DNA from: Lophius americanus
Taxonomy: Eukaryota > Chordata > Actinopteri > Lophiiformes > Lophiidae
Reading direction: 5' to 3'
DNA: 64,000 nt
Assembly: GCA_037951165.1 (NCBI GenBank)
Contig: JBBDHG010000011.1
Coordinates: 4,243,001-4,307,000 of the forward strand
Position numbers and translations under genes: made by a program. Shown one piece after another: positions 51,446 through 62,950 of this stretch. The notes below the pieces were generated by a model that was not told the origin of the DNA, ran no database searches, and worked only from the letters and a program-made list of their open reading frames with translations. Position 1 is the first letter of the stretch, and every line of letters begins with the position of its first letter.

Positions 51446-54400
51446 TTTTCATTTCTTTCAACATAAATAAATTATGTAATGCAAAGAATATCCATGATTC
51501 ATTCCTAAAAGATTTCTCTCCAGGATTGAAATATTTGATCCTTGCAATCATGTTAAACTGCATTCTTTGCTCAAGATGAAATGATTCTGGCTTCACGGCG
51601 CCAACATGCCAGCGGCTACATGTAAGTGAGTTTGCACGCGTCTGAGAGTCGAAGTTATATGATGGAAACATTGAGTTGTAAGCACTCCCCTGATCCTGAA
51701 CAACAAGTTACAATAGTAATAGTCTAGCATGTAATGCCATGCCAATGTGTTAACTCCTGAGGTGTTTTAGTATAAACGTAGAGCTTTTGTTTATTAGTGC
51801 GTCCACATGATGAAGTACAAAGACGACACATGAGCTCCGTTTCCATACCAGGCCAGATGTTGACTTGTTGATCTTTAAAAAGCACTAAAAACAAACCTAA
51901 AACAACTTAAAATGCTTTGATTTAGATCATATGTAAATAATTCTTTCTGAGACGCCGTCACTCATTTCTGCATTCTTAGATGCTGATGCCTGATTTCTCG
52001 CTCATCATCTCAGCGATTTAAAGCGCTGCGTTTACCCCAGCCTGTAAACAAAATAATTGTTAACCAGCAATGCAAGGGAAGCGTTTTGTCTTGGTAAAAT
52101 ATGATGCCGGCAGAAGCTGTGAGTTTTGACAGGTCGCCACTAATTCGGTCTCTTTGTGGCAACTCCCAGCACAGCAGCAGGACAATTATATCCAGGTGCA
52201 AGGATTTGATTCAACAAATTCTAGGTGCATCTTTCCAGCTTGCTCGCCCAAAAGACACCCCCTCGTTGCCGCGTCGTCTCTCGTCTGAGCCAGCTTGGAA
52301 CAGATGCCCTTGAAAAATATACCGCCCTCACATGTGACTGAGGACCATGACAAAAAAAAAGAAGTGAAGCACTTCCAGACACTTGAAAGTCATGAACCCT
52401 GTTGTATATTATAATAATTGGGATGGCAGCAACTGGAAACAATACCCTGAATATTCCAGAAGATAATGGAACATGCTAATGAGCATGGAATCAAGCCAAT
52501 CAGAAAAAATGAGAGAAAGAAAGGGAGAGGGCTTCGGTGATTGGAAGGTGCCCATAAAAAGCATGTGGCATGTGTGGGCTCCATGTGAAGTATGTCTGCT
52601 CTTCTTCTTGGAGCAGCAGCTCTGGTGAGTGTAAAATAGTCCGCCTGTCAAAACAGTTGATGCACATTAGGGGAAGTATGATTTGGGAACTCACACCTGG
52701 CACTGCGAGGGATTTCAAGCTATGGTGCTGCGCCAAACCACTCAAGCAATGCCACGCTAAACTCCGAGCTTAATTCTCCTGCTCGCCACACACAAGACAT
52801 GTCAGAGGGCCCATAAATATACCCTCTTCTGCTTGTGTGATTGTAAAAACATGACTCACACGACTTTGAGGAAGTGTCTGGAATCTAAAGTAGAAAAAGT
52901 TTGGCCAAATTTGCTCTTATTTCAGTTTGTTTTCCTGGATTAGTGGCCATCTTTATGTCAGGTTTGCTCAATACATGTCTTAAGTCTTAAAGATTAATTC
53001 CCTCTAAATGATCATTGCTACTTTAGACAAAGTATCTTATTAAAAATGCTGGATTGCATCTTCGCTGTTCAGCGAACTCTGTCATCACTGACACACTACA
53101 TCTCAATCCTACTGACAGCTGATTGGATTTACTCAAAAGTTGGGCTGCAGAAAGTCTCACGCTGGGAGTAAAATTGACTTAGGCCCGTATTGTAGAGAGA
53201 AAGATGAAGGGCATCCAGTCTTATCATTTTCCATCCCCTGTCTCCCTGCAGCCCCAATACATTCCATGTGTTACTGCAGGTTGTGCCTGAAAAGCTTTCA
53301 ACATGTGATGTCAACATCAAGCCAGGACCCGAAGTCAAAGGAGGTGTAAAAGGTTGAGTCAGAAGTGGTGCCAACATTTTACAGCTTTGGAATCCATGTT
53401 GAGACTGATCAATGGATGGAAGATCCCGATAAGTGAGGCCAGAAATGCTGCAAATAGAGATGTAGCGTAACATTTGTGTCACATAGCGGGCTGAGATGGT
53501 CATGATTTATGCTCATAACCCTGAAATCTAACTGTAAAGTTGATATACACTCCCCATCGGACTGTTATAAACAGCCTATATATTAAACCACAAGCTCTGA
53601 GCAGACATCACACAGATCATCGTTTCAATCCAAGTCACATTTGAGTTGCATTTGATCGTACCAAAAATCATTTCAATAACTGTAGTGTAGAAAAATGCGG
53701 GCAGTGTAACCCGTGGGTATGTGTATAATTTCATTCCCACTGCATCCTCACCGGGGTGCTGGTTCTCAGACTTCAGCCAGAAGCAAGCCTTTATTGGATT
53801 TGTGGAACCCCCCCCCCCGCACCCCTCTCTCTCACGAGCCTCCTCTTCTCATGAAGTGTCCCAGTATGGAATGTCTGCATTATTACAGCGCTGACAGAGA
53901 TTGATGCTCCTCCAAACCATCTGCACATGCAACAGCCTGCAACTTGAATGAACTTAATTGCAGAAGAAGAAGACAAAAACACTTTATAGAGTAGGAATAT
54001 GCAGTTTCTACTTTAAAAAAAGTGGGGTCTAAGGGATTTATTCTAACACTTTGGGTTATGTTATAGCAGGCTAAAGCCACCAAGTGATGCAACTTTAAAT
54101 ATTTATGAGGGAATGACCTATAAAGTATAATAATTCTAAGAATCCTTTGTGGCGTTCAAATGTCTTAATCTACAACATGCATGGCTAAAACAATAACCGC
54201 ATTATTTCGCCTAGGCTTGAGTTCAAGTGGAATTCTGACTAGAGCGGTTGCCAGTTTTGAACTGTAACACATTTGTTTTCTCTAAACAATAATGGTGGCA
54301 CCCGGTATATTAATATAGCTCTTGTAATTCCTCCTAAGCTGATGTGTGATATGTTTTCTACTCTTAGGGGCTCAGAGAACAAAGACTGAAGCATGCTCGT

Positions 54401-55341
54401 ATGAAGAATCCATCCGGTGGGATAAACTGCTCAGACCGTAGACCATTCTGTTTAACAAGGCGAGGGATCACAACACTAATCCCTCCAACACACTCCTTTG
54501 CTTATAATTAACTTTCAGTCCTCGATGACAACGCTATTTTATTTAAAGATATGTTTCTATGGGCTCTAATCCTGATTCAATCTCGCGCCCTGTGTAAAGA
54601 CCTAAAAGAAGAGGATGGCTTTGTGCATTCTGTATCCACTCTGTCTTTACTTCATGTCTTTTATTATCAGCCCAACAGCTAATATCACAGACGGTTATGA
54701 CTTGAATACATTAATGACAACATATAAGTCCCTGAATTCCAGTGGGTTGAATTCAGAGCATCTAGCAGTTCCGTTCCATTTTTCAGAAGAATTTGAACCC
54801 CAAATTATCATTTAATGCATTAAATTCAAGGAAAAACATTTTTTTTAAGTGAATCAAATAATTTAACCTAATTTCAAGCCTCAGCTGGTCATTTGTGACA
54901 TACTTAATCATATAAAAAATAAACATATCAAAACATTAACAAAGCCAGTGACACATTCAACATTCAGCTACAGATTGTAGTTTCTAATTATAAACCAATT
55001 ATCTATGACAAAGAAAAGATAAAATGCGGAGGACCGTTTTGTTTAAAAATATTAGATTTATTTATAATCAGTTTGCAGAAAAAGCAGCTTTCAGACAATT
55101 ATTTCACTCACCATTAGGTAGAGCAACGTGCCACCATTTATCTGCGTGATGATGTGGACTGCAGCTTTCTGGGAAGCGATGACAGATGGGTACTTACTTA
55201 GCGTAAGATTCGGAAACAACCTTTTGAGAGAAGTTCAGCTGCAGGATCCTCTTTTTAGGGACTTATCAACACTTGTCCTTTAGAGAGAGTGGTAGCAGCA
55301 AAGGGGGCTGCCATAAGTTAAATATTAAAAAAAACAACACA
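51446..55341. other. unassigned unique DNA
   Basis: No gene recognised. 52100-52770 is non-repetitive and GC-balanced. A run of 12-13 C lies at 53808-53818. Confidence 0.3.
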
Positions 55342-55375
55342 AAAGTGTGTACGTTGCAGCCAACGTACACACTTT
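55342..55375. repeat. perfect hairpin: 15-bp arms, 4-nt loop
   Basis: AAAGTGTGTACGTTG, loop CAGC, then the exact reverse complement. It is preceded by an A-rich run and sits in unique DNA. It is too short to be a microRNA precursor. Confidence 0.92.
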
Positions 55376-58300
55376 CACGACACTCCTGTTATTTTCTACG
55401 CAAAAAATCAGACACACAGTGAGCTGAAAGCATAATTATACTGTTATATATGATGGTCTAGTTAGTAAATCTGTCATAAACTTGTAGAAGATTAATCTTG
55501 AACATTTGCAGCTCATGATCGTGTTTAAACGTTTACCTCTTAGTTTCCACTAAATCATAAATCATCAGCAAAAAGTGCTTATAGTGTGATGCCAACATTG
55601 ATGCCAACTATTATCTAGGTTTTACCCCTAAAGCTCTGCATTCTTTTCTTTGTTTCCCTTTTATTTCTTTGCTTGTATATGTCCTTTCAGTGAAAAAAAC
55701 TTTTTTCCAGACCTCAGTGAAGCAGAACTCCACATAGCGCTCTATTGCTACAGTTAGCAGTGTTATTAGAAAGGCACATCTTGTGCGGAGTCATATTTGA
55801 CCTGCAGTGACACATTTAGTGATACTTTCTTGATGTAGCGTTATTCAAACACATTCCACTCTGACAATGAAGTGTTTCGATATACAGACATCAAATATCA
55901 AGTTTCAGCCCACACAGGGACCTTAGCTCCAGCTCCACATAATCCCCTGTCATGGCAAGCATTGAAATCAACACCTATTGTCATTAATTCACAATCCCTC
56001 CATGCTGTCATGCTGTGCAGACCATAATAACAAAACAAATGTGTGTTTTTACGGCCTTATTTTACATATTTTCCCTTTTTTTGGGGTATGTTAAAATGAA
56101 AATAAAAAATGGTGGCATTTTTAAGAATAAATATTTTGATGCCTTTTTCCACAAAGGATGGCATCATGGGGATATTTGGCCACAGTTGTGGTTCCATTTC
56201 CGTTGCAGATGGAAACACCAATTAGTGATTAATTGAAAGGGGTGGAAAAATAATAAACGGCAAACACCTGGAGCAAGAAATTTAGGCCAATCAAACTGCG
56301 AGGGAGCACAGAAAAATTCAAACGAATAGGATACACACACCATAGCCTGATGAGAATGCAAGAAGTTTTGTTCAGAAATAGATATTAGCTAACAAATTGA
56401 ATCATCACAGCTGTAACTGTACATTGGCCGGTGAGTCAGAATTGATGGATGGTTATAGCAGTCTGCATGTTTTTATTTAGATCCTTTGTACCTCGAGGCA
56501 TCAAAATCTAAACAAACACAGCATCAGAATATTAAAAGTGTGTTTGACATTTGAACGGAATAGCCCTTTACTTGACATCCTTCTCTCACATTTCCGTTGC
56601 ACCATGTATGGTGATAAAGAAGCCGAGCTGTCACCTCCCAGCGACTCACCTCCCTGCACTTTAAACATGGCTCCGAACCCTTGAACTCATTTTCAAACCA
56701 CCGGTACGTGTTTAATACCGTCAGAGAGTCGCGTTCACATGGGAGCGCAGAGGTCACCGCAGCCCTCTGGAAGTCATGTCACCCATGTTACCTCACCCGT
56801 TCTCGCCTAAAACACGATGTATCAATCAATTACATGAGATTTTGAGAGTCAGAAATCGAACTGCGTGATGCTCGTAGCTGCATCTGCTACACATACATCT
56901 TGCTGAGTCGTGCATGGGGGAATTATTGAGTAGGATTTGGTACGTCTCACTTATCATAATCTAGCATCTTTTTGACAGTCTTCTTCCTTGGCTCCCATCA
57001 CCATGCTAGCTGCATTTCCACCTGTGTTCTGCTGAGGCAGCTGCTGAAAAATATTCCACTGCCAAGACCACTGTTATGACGATATCTCACACACAGTGTG
57101 TTTGCCAAATTTTTTACTTTTTAATCTCCCTCTCTCTCTCTGTCTCTAAAATAATTAGAAGGGAATGCAGAGCAGATTGAAGCACAGCATCAGTCAGTGT
57201 GTTGCTCTTGTTTCTAATAGCGAGTGTAACGGCTCATGGGCTCGTGGTGAGGTCGGTGAAAATATGGAAGGTGAGAGGACGGTTCAGATTTGTGGTATAA
57301 TGGCTCAAACTGTTTTATTCCTGAATTAATTTCATGCCAGACGTGCTTCACTTTTCAGAAAAAAAAGAATATCTGCAAATGAACATAGTAGCACGATGAA
57401 TGCAGACACCGCCACAGTGCAACGATGGATAGTTCCGCTTTTTAGTAACTCAAACTGGACATCAGTGAACCAAAAGCAATACAAAGTAGCAAAAGATTGC
57501 AGAAAAAAAACTTCAATATCAACGTTTGATTGAATAAGGCTGCAATCCTGCGTTGACACGCCAGCTAACCAGAGGAATTATTCCAGTTGGCTTCACAACA
57601 CACGGACTTTGTCTACAATGATTTACTCACGAGGAAAAAGGAAATCAAAACAATACATTTCAGGTTCAAATGTCTGCACTCAAAATAACAGGCGTGCAGT
57701 TTGACCTGTATTTACTGCATCTTGTCTCCGAAAAAATATTTGATAGTTTTGGGCCGCGGCTCAACAGAAAACAATGAAATTCAGGCAGAGTGCTCTTATA
57801 GAGACGGGTGATTTTGCTCTATTTGCTGTTAGACTTCTAACGTGCAAACTTTGCTTGATGTTTAAATAACTCACCACTAATACGGATTTAGGAAATATAT
57901 TTGTATGTTTTTGACCAGCCCTGCCATTTATACCAGCAGTAGCTCTGCTCTGTTTTATTTTTTGAAGAGGTGTGCCGTGAAGGGGCAAACTCTAACCAAG
58001 CCCGACCACACAGTTTCAAAAAAAATGTATTGAGATTGATAAAAGGGGAAATATAATGGCATAAGTTATCTATGGGCTTAGCATAGGAAACACAGTTCCT
58101 GGCAAAGGGGATCCAAATCCTGTGTCATGGAACTGAAAACTAAGAATATGGGCCTCTAATGTGATTTCCAATATGCAAGATGTGAGAAATAATTTGCAAC
58201 CAACTTGAACCACCATTTGCCAAAAAATACAGAAGAATGGCAAACAGGTTAATTTGGATGAATACAAAGCAAAATCGGTCCAAATGACTATAAAACATTA

Positions 58301-58844
58301 AAACCTTGGAATTATTGTGTTCAGCCATGTCTCCCTTGGGACCACCTTATGAAAGACTCCTACAAAAATGTTGATGTGGAATGGGATCAGGAGAAATCTG
58401 TCAGTGATTATCTCTGGCCGGTCATCTTCCTTTGCGAAAAACAAGTCATTATAAGACTCATCAGATAAACAGATGTTGGCAAGCTGCTCTGAAAGCGAGG
58501 AGAACCATTCAAACAGTACATTAACACACCATATGCATCGCCTTTGGATAGGCTAGACAAAGTCAGAATGTGAGCTGGATTTCATTATGGCTAATCATCA
58601 AATGTTTGGTGAGGTGTGCATCATTCTTCAAGTTTTAGACATATTATTTTATTTGGACACGATTTATTATTTCTGATTTTTGCAATGCAATGTGTGTCTA
58701 TTTTCAATTAAAAGATCAAGTGCCATAAATAAGTCACCAAATTGTAAAAAGAAAAAAACACAATTTCAAATTTGCCCTTTAATTGTGTTGCATAATATTC
58801 CAAATGAGCTAAATTGATACGCAATTTTTTGGGGGGGGGGGATT
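55376..58844. other. unassigned unique DNA; (G)10 at 58831-58840
   Basis: No gene or repeat family recognised. A short CT run lies at 57129-57146. Confidence 0.33.
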
Positions 58845-59225
58845 AATGGACGCCCTTCGCTCCCTAACAGCCGAAGTGCCACCTAGCAAGACTTTGCGCA
58901 GCCCAGCAGCTCACCGTGACGACGTAGGTGACAATCAGCGCCTGGTTGCAGGTTGGCTATTTTTTCCTCTCTGCAGAGCCGCTGCAGCTTCACCCTGACG
59001 TCGCGAGGAGCTAATTGGAGTGGCCTCATTTAGCGGCACGTCAAAAGGGGACGCGACAACACCGTGTCAGCGCCTCCGCAAATCTCCTGCACGGTCTGTG
59101 TGTCACAGAGCACAACCGATGCAACCGGGGGTCACCGCGAGACCATGCGTCAATCTAACGAACCCTCTCCGGTGCCACGGCGCTGGGCATGTTTGCGAGC
59201 CGGAGATTGATGCGCCAATCAGTGT
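58845..59225. promoter_or_regulatory. CpG-rich island 3.5 kb downstream of zic1
   Basis: I count roughly 30 CpG dinucleotides by eye in about 380 bp, against a CpG-poor, AT-rich background. It includes TGACGTCGCG and a run of CG-containing words to about 59215. It matches no repeat I recognise and holds no convincing coding exon. It may be an unmethylated Polycomb/enhancer island, as is common around developmental genes, or the promoter of an unannotated transcript. Confidence 0.5.
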
Positions 59226-61160
59226 GATGTGGTTCCATAAAATGAGAAAAAGGACTGTGAAGTATATTCACCTCCAGCCAGGATTACAAAATCGGACAAC
59301 TAAAAGTTGGATTTTTAAAAAAATGAAATAATTGTGATTTCATGCAGACGACAGCTGACTGGATGTTTTATTTTTGCAGATGGATGAGCTGTAGATAAAA
59401 GGGAGAGTTTCTGCACACTGAGGCACACAAATAATTATTATGATGTAAGCAAATCATTCTACATTGGTGCAAATTCGTGTCAGTTAAATCTAGAGTTTTG
59501 TTGTAGATAGATTTAATTAGAAAAGCTCATGTCGTGCTGGGGGTGTTTACACATTTAAATACAGTAACAAATGTTTGCTGCTGCTCTTAAGCTTCTTGCC
59601 AAAATAAACTTCCTCTGCAGCTCTTACTGTCCTCCATACTGACGATTAAGGAGGATTTTCTGCACAAATCAATATCTTAATGCAAAGCTCGTTATATGCA
59701 GGGGTGGGTTGCTCCATTAAGTCTGGGGTCAGTTTTATGGCTGCATAGACGGCAGAGTTTCTTTCTTCGGGGGAGTTTTTGAAACGTCTGCTTGCCAGTA
59801 AACCTAAGTGGCCTTGACTTGAATTTGACCTTTTTGCATTAACACAGCAGATGGGGGCTCATTTCTCCCCCTCTCTGTGATATTTTATGATTTGCAACTT
59901 GGGGACGCAAAGCTTTAAGGTTAAGTTTTAGACGCTGGGGATGAATCAAATGAACATTATCTGTTGCATGAAGCATTATTTTATCGACGGATCTTTAAGA
60001 AAAAAAATTCCCCCCATCTGCAAAAAAAAGCGTCTCACTGACATGCAGATCTGAGTGGCTGACCCATTCAGGTGCACCTCATCCACCCAAAGGGTTCGCT
60101 TCCTTGAAAACCAACAGACGTCTCATCTACCTGCACATGCGAGCTTTAACAACTAGGCAACATATTCAGTTTGTCTCCAGAGGACCAAACTGGGGAAATG
60201 GTTCATAACTTCCAGGCAGATCCGTACAAATTAAAAGCGCGCTTGCGAGTGTTTATTAACGTCAGTTTACTTTAAGAAAATTAAATTCTGACTATAACGA
60301 ACGGCTGAGCCAGCATCCTGTGTGATGGTCGATGCTCAGCGTCTGCCTCGGTAACACAAACGTCAGGCTCGGTTTACTGGCCACAAGTGCCGGTGATAAA
60401 TATTCATGACGCTGGCGCCTGCGCTCTCCCGGTATGTGAGTGTTTGTAATTTCCAGACAGGAGGGTAAATACATATAAAGTGGATGTTTTTCTTGTGCTC
60501 CTATTTGAGTTGGAGTCACCACCAGCGACGTGGAGACGCGCTTCAGTCTTTGACGGGCGTTTTATTCGTGACACCAGTGGGTGCAGGTTCAGTGGAAAGT
60601 GGAAGGCTTGAAGCTCAACCTTAAAAAAACAAACATATTTGGATGTTTCCAGGGCTAGAATATTGGATTACCAGAAGAAATAAGCGTAGGGGGTTAAAAT
60701 ATGAACTACATGAAAACGTGTCCACATTATATATTTATATCTATAAAATTATGTTTTTTTTGTAAAGATCACCTGATGAAATATTATTTAATATCGAATT
60801 ATCTTCTGTCTCTATCCAACAGGCATCAGATTTATATTTGAATATGGCGCACTCCACTTTAAACCCCACGTTAACACCTCCTCTTTTTTATCCACATTTC
60901 CAATATATGCGATTTTTCTTTCTCCAAATAAAAGCTGCGAAATTACTTTTTTCAAACGAATTCACACAGTGAGTATTTTCTATACGAGCTCTGGACCCTA
61001 GATGGATAGATAGTGTTAAATAGAGTCGAAAAAGTCATTTTATTACCATCCTTCATTTATCTCCAAATCTAATAGTCCGTGAAAAGAAAATATGAATACA
61101 TTTCAATACATTTCAACAATTCATCCCAACATACTGAACATAGTGGTGGGAGTCGTTTTT

Positions 61161-61165
61161 TTATA

Positions 61166-61215
<50 letters not shown>
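61161..61215. repeat. (TA)n microsatellite
   Basis: About 55 bp of alternating TA with two interruptions (a G near 61171, a C near 61200), followed by a T-rich run to about 61250. Confidence 0.95.
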
Positions 61216-61216
<1 letters not shown>

Positions 61217-61713
61217 TTTTTTTTTTTTATTAAATTTTTTTTTGGAGTGATATAAAGAGTGGACGCACGCGCGCACATCCCTCCCGTGCTGCTGCTGCAG
61301 GTAATTCTTTTAAGACTAAATTCGCCTCTTTTTGGGTGTGTTGATCAGACTGACAGGTCGTGGCTCCGTGCAGACTGGCAGTGTTAAGCATGATGATGTG
61401 ATCTCTGCCTAATGGGCCGGTCAAGCAAGCTGCAGCCACAAACAATGAGGGAGCACATTGACTCCTCAGCTCTCCCCCAAATCTATGAAATCCGACGAAC
61501 GCAGGAAAGAAAATAAATTAGATTTGAAAATTAGATTCCCGAGCAATTAAGTAACGCAAACTCCTTCCGCTTACACTGACGAACAACCGCCGTGATTAAA
61601 CGATTTAATTTGCAAATTACTGCAGGGCAAAGTGTTACATGTTAATTTTGGATAAACAGAAGATGCAGATTCTACCTATTGTTGACTGTCAGGGAAGTCA
61701 TGACGACGTATAC

Positions 61714-61744
61714 AAACACACACACACACACACACCCACACACA
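61714..61744. repeat. (CA)n microsatellite
   Basis: About 30 bp of CA repeat with one CCC interruption near 61735. Confidence 0.93.
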
Positions 61745-61829
61745 GAGGAGTTAAAATTATTTGTGCACCCAAACATTTCTTTACCCAAATTATTATTATG
61801 CTAAAAAAAATAAGCAAATTTTCTACTGT

Positions 61830-62752
61830 AAATTATTTTATTCTAATTCTGCACCATGTGTGAAAAAGTAACCACAAGTTGAGAAATGAAACCAAAACCT
61901 CCAGCTGGTTGTATTATTGTATTTTTAATCCTTTAATATAGTACGAAATGTATCCAAACATTTTTTTGTAAACTAAATTTTACATACGAGCGCATTTCTC
62001 CATAAATACCGATCATTTCTAACATGTTACCGGTCCTTTACATGCGGATAAATATGGAAAATTGAGCTAATTACATGTAATAATACTTCCTTTCAGACAA
62101 AGCAGTTGACAGAGAATTTTATATTTATCACGTACATAAACAGATTGACACGGATTTTCAGGCTTTCACTACACGATTGATCGACATGACATTAAATAAC
62201 AACAATGATACTGTGCTACTCAAACTGGACCTTGGACGAAAATGTTGCACTGGATAGGCTACAAAAGCACATTAATACTAAGAGTCGGTTAGGTCGACGT
62301 GTAGACTGTAGTAATACTGAATAAATTCACATTTGGTTCACAACTAGAACATTCTTTTCAATGAATCGTAATATTCTTAAAACGATCTCCATATATCTAG
62401 GGACCACATTTTCACAAATTCCCTTAAACTGTGATAGAACTATTTACAAAATAAAATATTACATTTGTCCCACCTGGTGAAATCCTTATGTACAAAAAAA
62501 TTCAGGCCCGCATGCTTTTGGAGAGTCCCTCTGTAAAAATGGTCAAAGAAATATTGAGGAAGGGGGGAGTTTAACTGGGGGGCTGTCCTGCCCTCCTTTT
62601 TGTCCATGCACCCTTTCACTGACATGAGGACAGCCTGGAAATGATCTCTGGCGTTTTTCTCAGTCCATGTTGTACTGGCTGACTTTAAAAAGTCTGTCAA
62701 TCCAAGCAGTTCTCTTTTTTTTTTTTAAATACTGCAGTCTGTACATTTATAT
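61830..62752 (-). other. zic1: probable zic1 3' UTR
   Basis: This is AT-rich DNA directly downstream of the zic1 stop on the minus strand, without recognisable transposon sequence. It runs to the nearest polyadenylation-type hexamers about 820-915 nt away. A Pumilio-type TGTAAATA lies at 62448-62441 (minus strand), and another overlaps the stop codon (62757-62750). The end point is inferred from the hexamers, not from transcripts. Confidence 0.55.
61837..61937 (-). terminator. candidate polyadenylation signals for zic1
   Basis: On the minus strand, ATTAAA occurs at 61937-61932 and again at 61929-61924, and a canonical AATAAA at 61842-61837. They are the first such hexamers I find after the stop codon. 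Which one is used cannot be told from sequence. Confidence 0.45.
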
Positions 62753-62950
62753 TTACACGTACCATTCATTGAAATTTGACGACAGCGCGCTGTGGCTGGT
62801 GGTGTGGTGCACTGCTGAGGCTGCTGGTGATATGGAGCTGCTGCTCTGGTTCTCTGTGGACGGGGACACTATGGTGGGAGGTGTGGAGGACTCGTATCCT
62901 GAACTGGCTGCTGGAGATGGCTGCGGTCCTGGATTGGTGGATTCGTGAAC
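62753..62950 (-). CDS. zic1: zic1 exon 3 (C-terminal tail and stop)
   Basis: The exon starts at GTT after an acceptor AG (62952-62951) and runs 65 codons to a TAA stop (62755-62753). It begins VHES, giving the last histidine of finger 5. A serine/proline-rich segment follows, and the exon ends with the ZIC terminal motif FNEWYV. There is no polyalanine or polyglycine expansion, unlike zic2. Confidence 0.96.
   Translation of the reverse strand, partial: VHESTNPGPQPSPAASSGYESSTPPTIVSPSTENQSSSSISPAASAVHHTTSHSALSSNFNEWYV

Larger units (their letters stand above)
59226..61836. other. unique DNA between the CpG island and the zic1 3' UTR; CpG-rich patch at 60230-60560
   Basis: No gene is recognised. 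A second, weaker CpG-bearing patch lies near 60230-60560, with ATAAATATTCATGACG at 60395. At 61545-61620 an AT-rich homeodomain-like stretch (AATTAAGTAACG, GATTTAATTTGCAAAT) reads like conserved non-coding DNA. The AT and CA microsatellites in this interval are listed separately. Confidence 0.35.

Noticed and set aside
55342..55375. MicroRNA precursor
   Set aside because: The stem is only 15 bp, and flanking sequence does not extend the pairing to the 30 bp or so that a precursor needs.
59020..59331. 103-codon plus frame in the CpG island
   Set aside because: GC-rich DNA lowers stop frequency; the peptide has no recognisable domain and the frame starts and ends without exon context.
61069..61278. 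Tyr/Ile-repeat frame
   Set aside because: It is a translation of the TA microsatellite.
62667..62948. 93-codon plus-strand frame
   Set aside because: Antisense to zic1 exon 3, whose reading frame and terminal motif are unmistakable.
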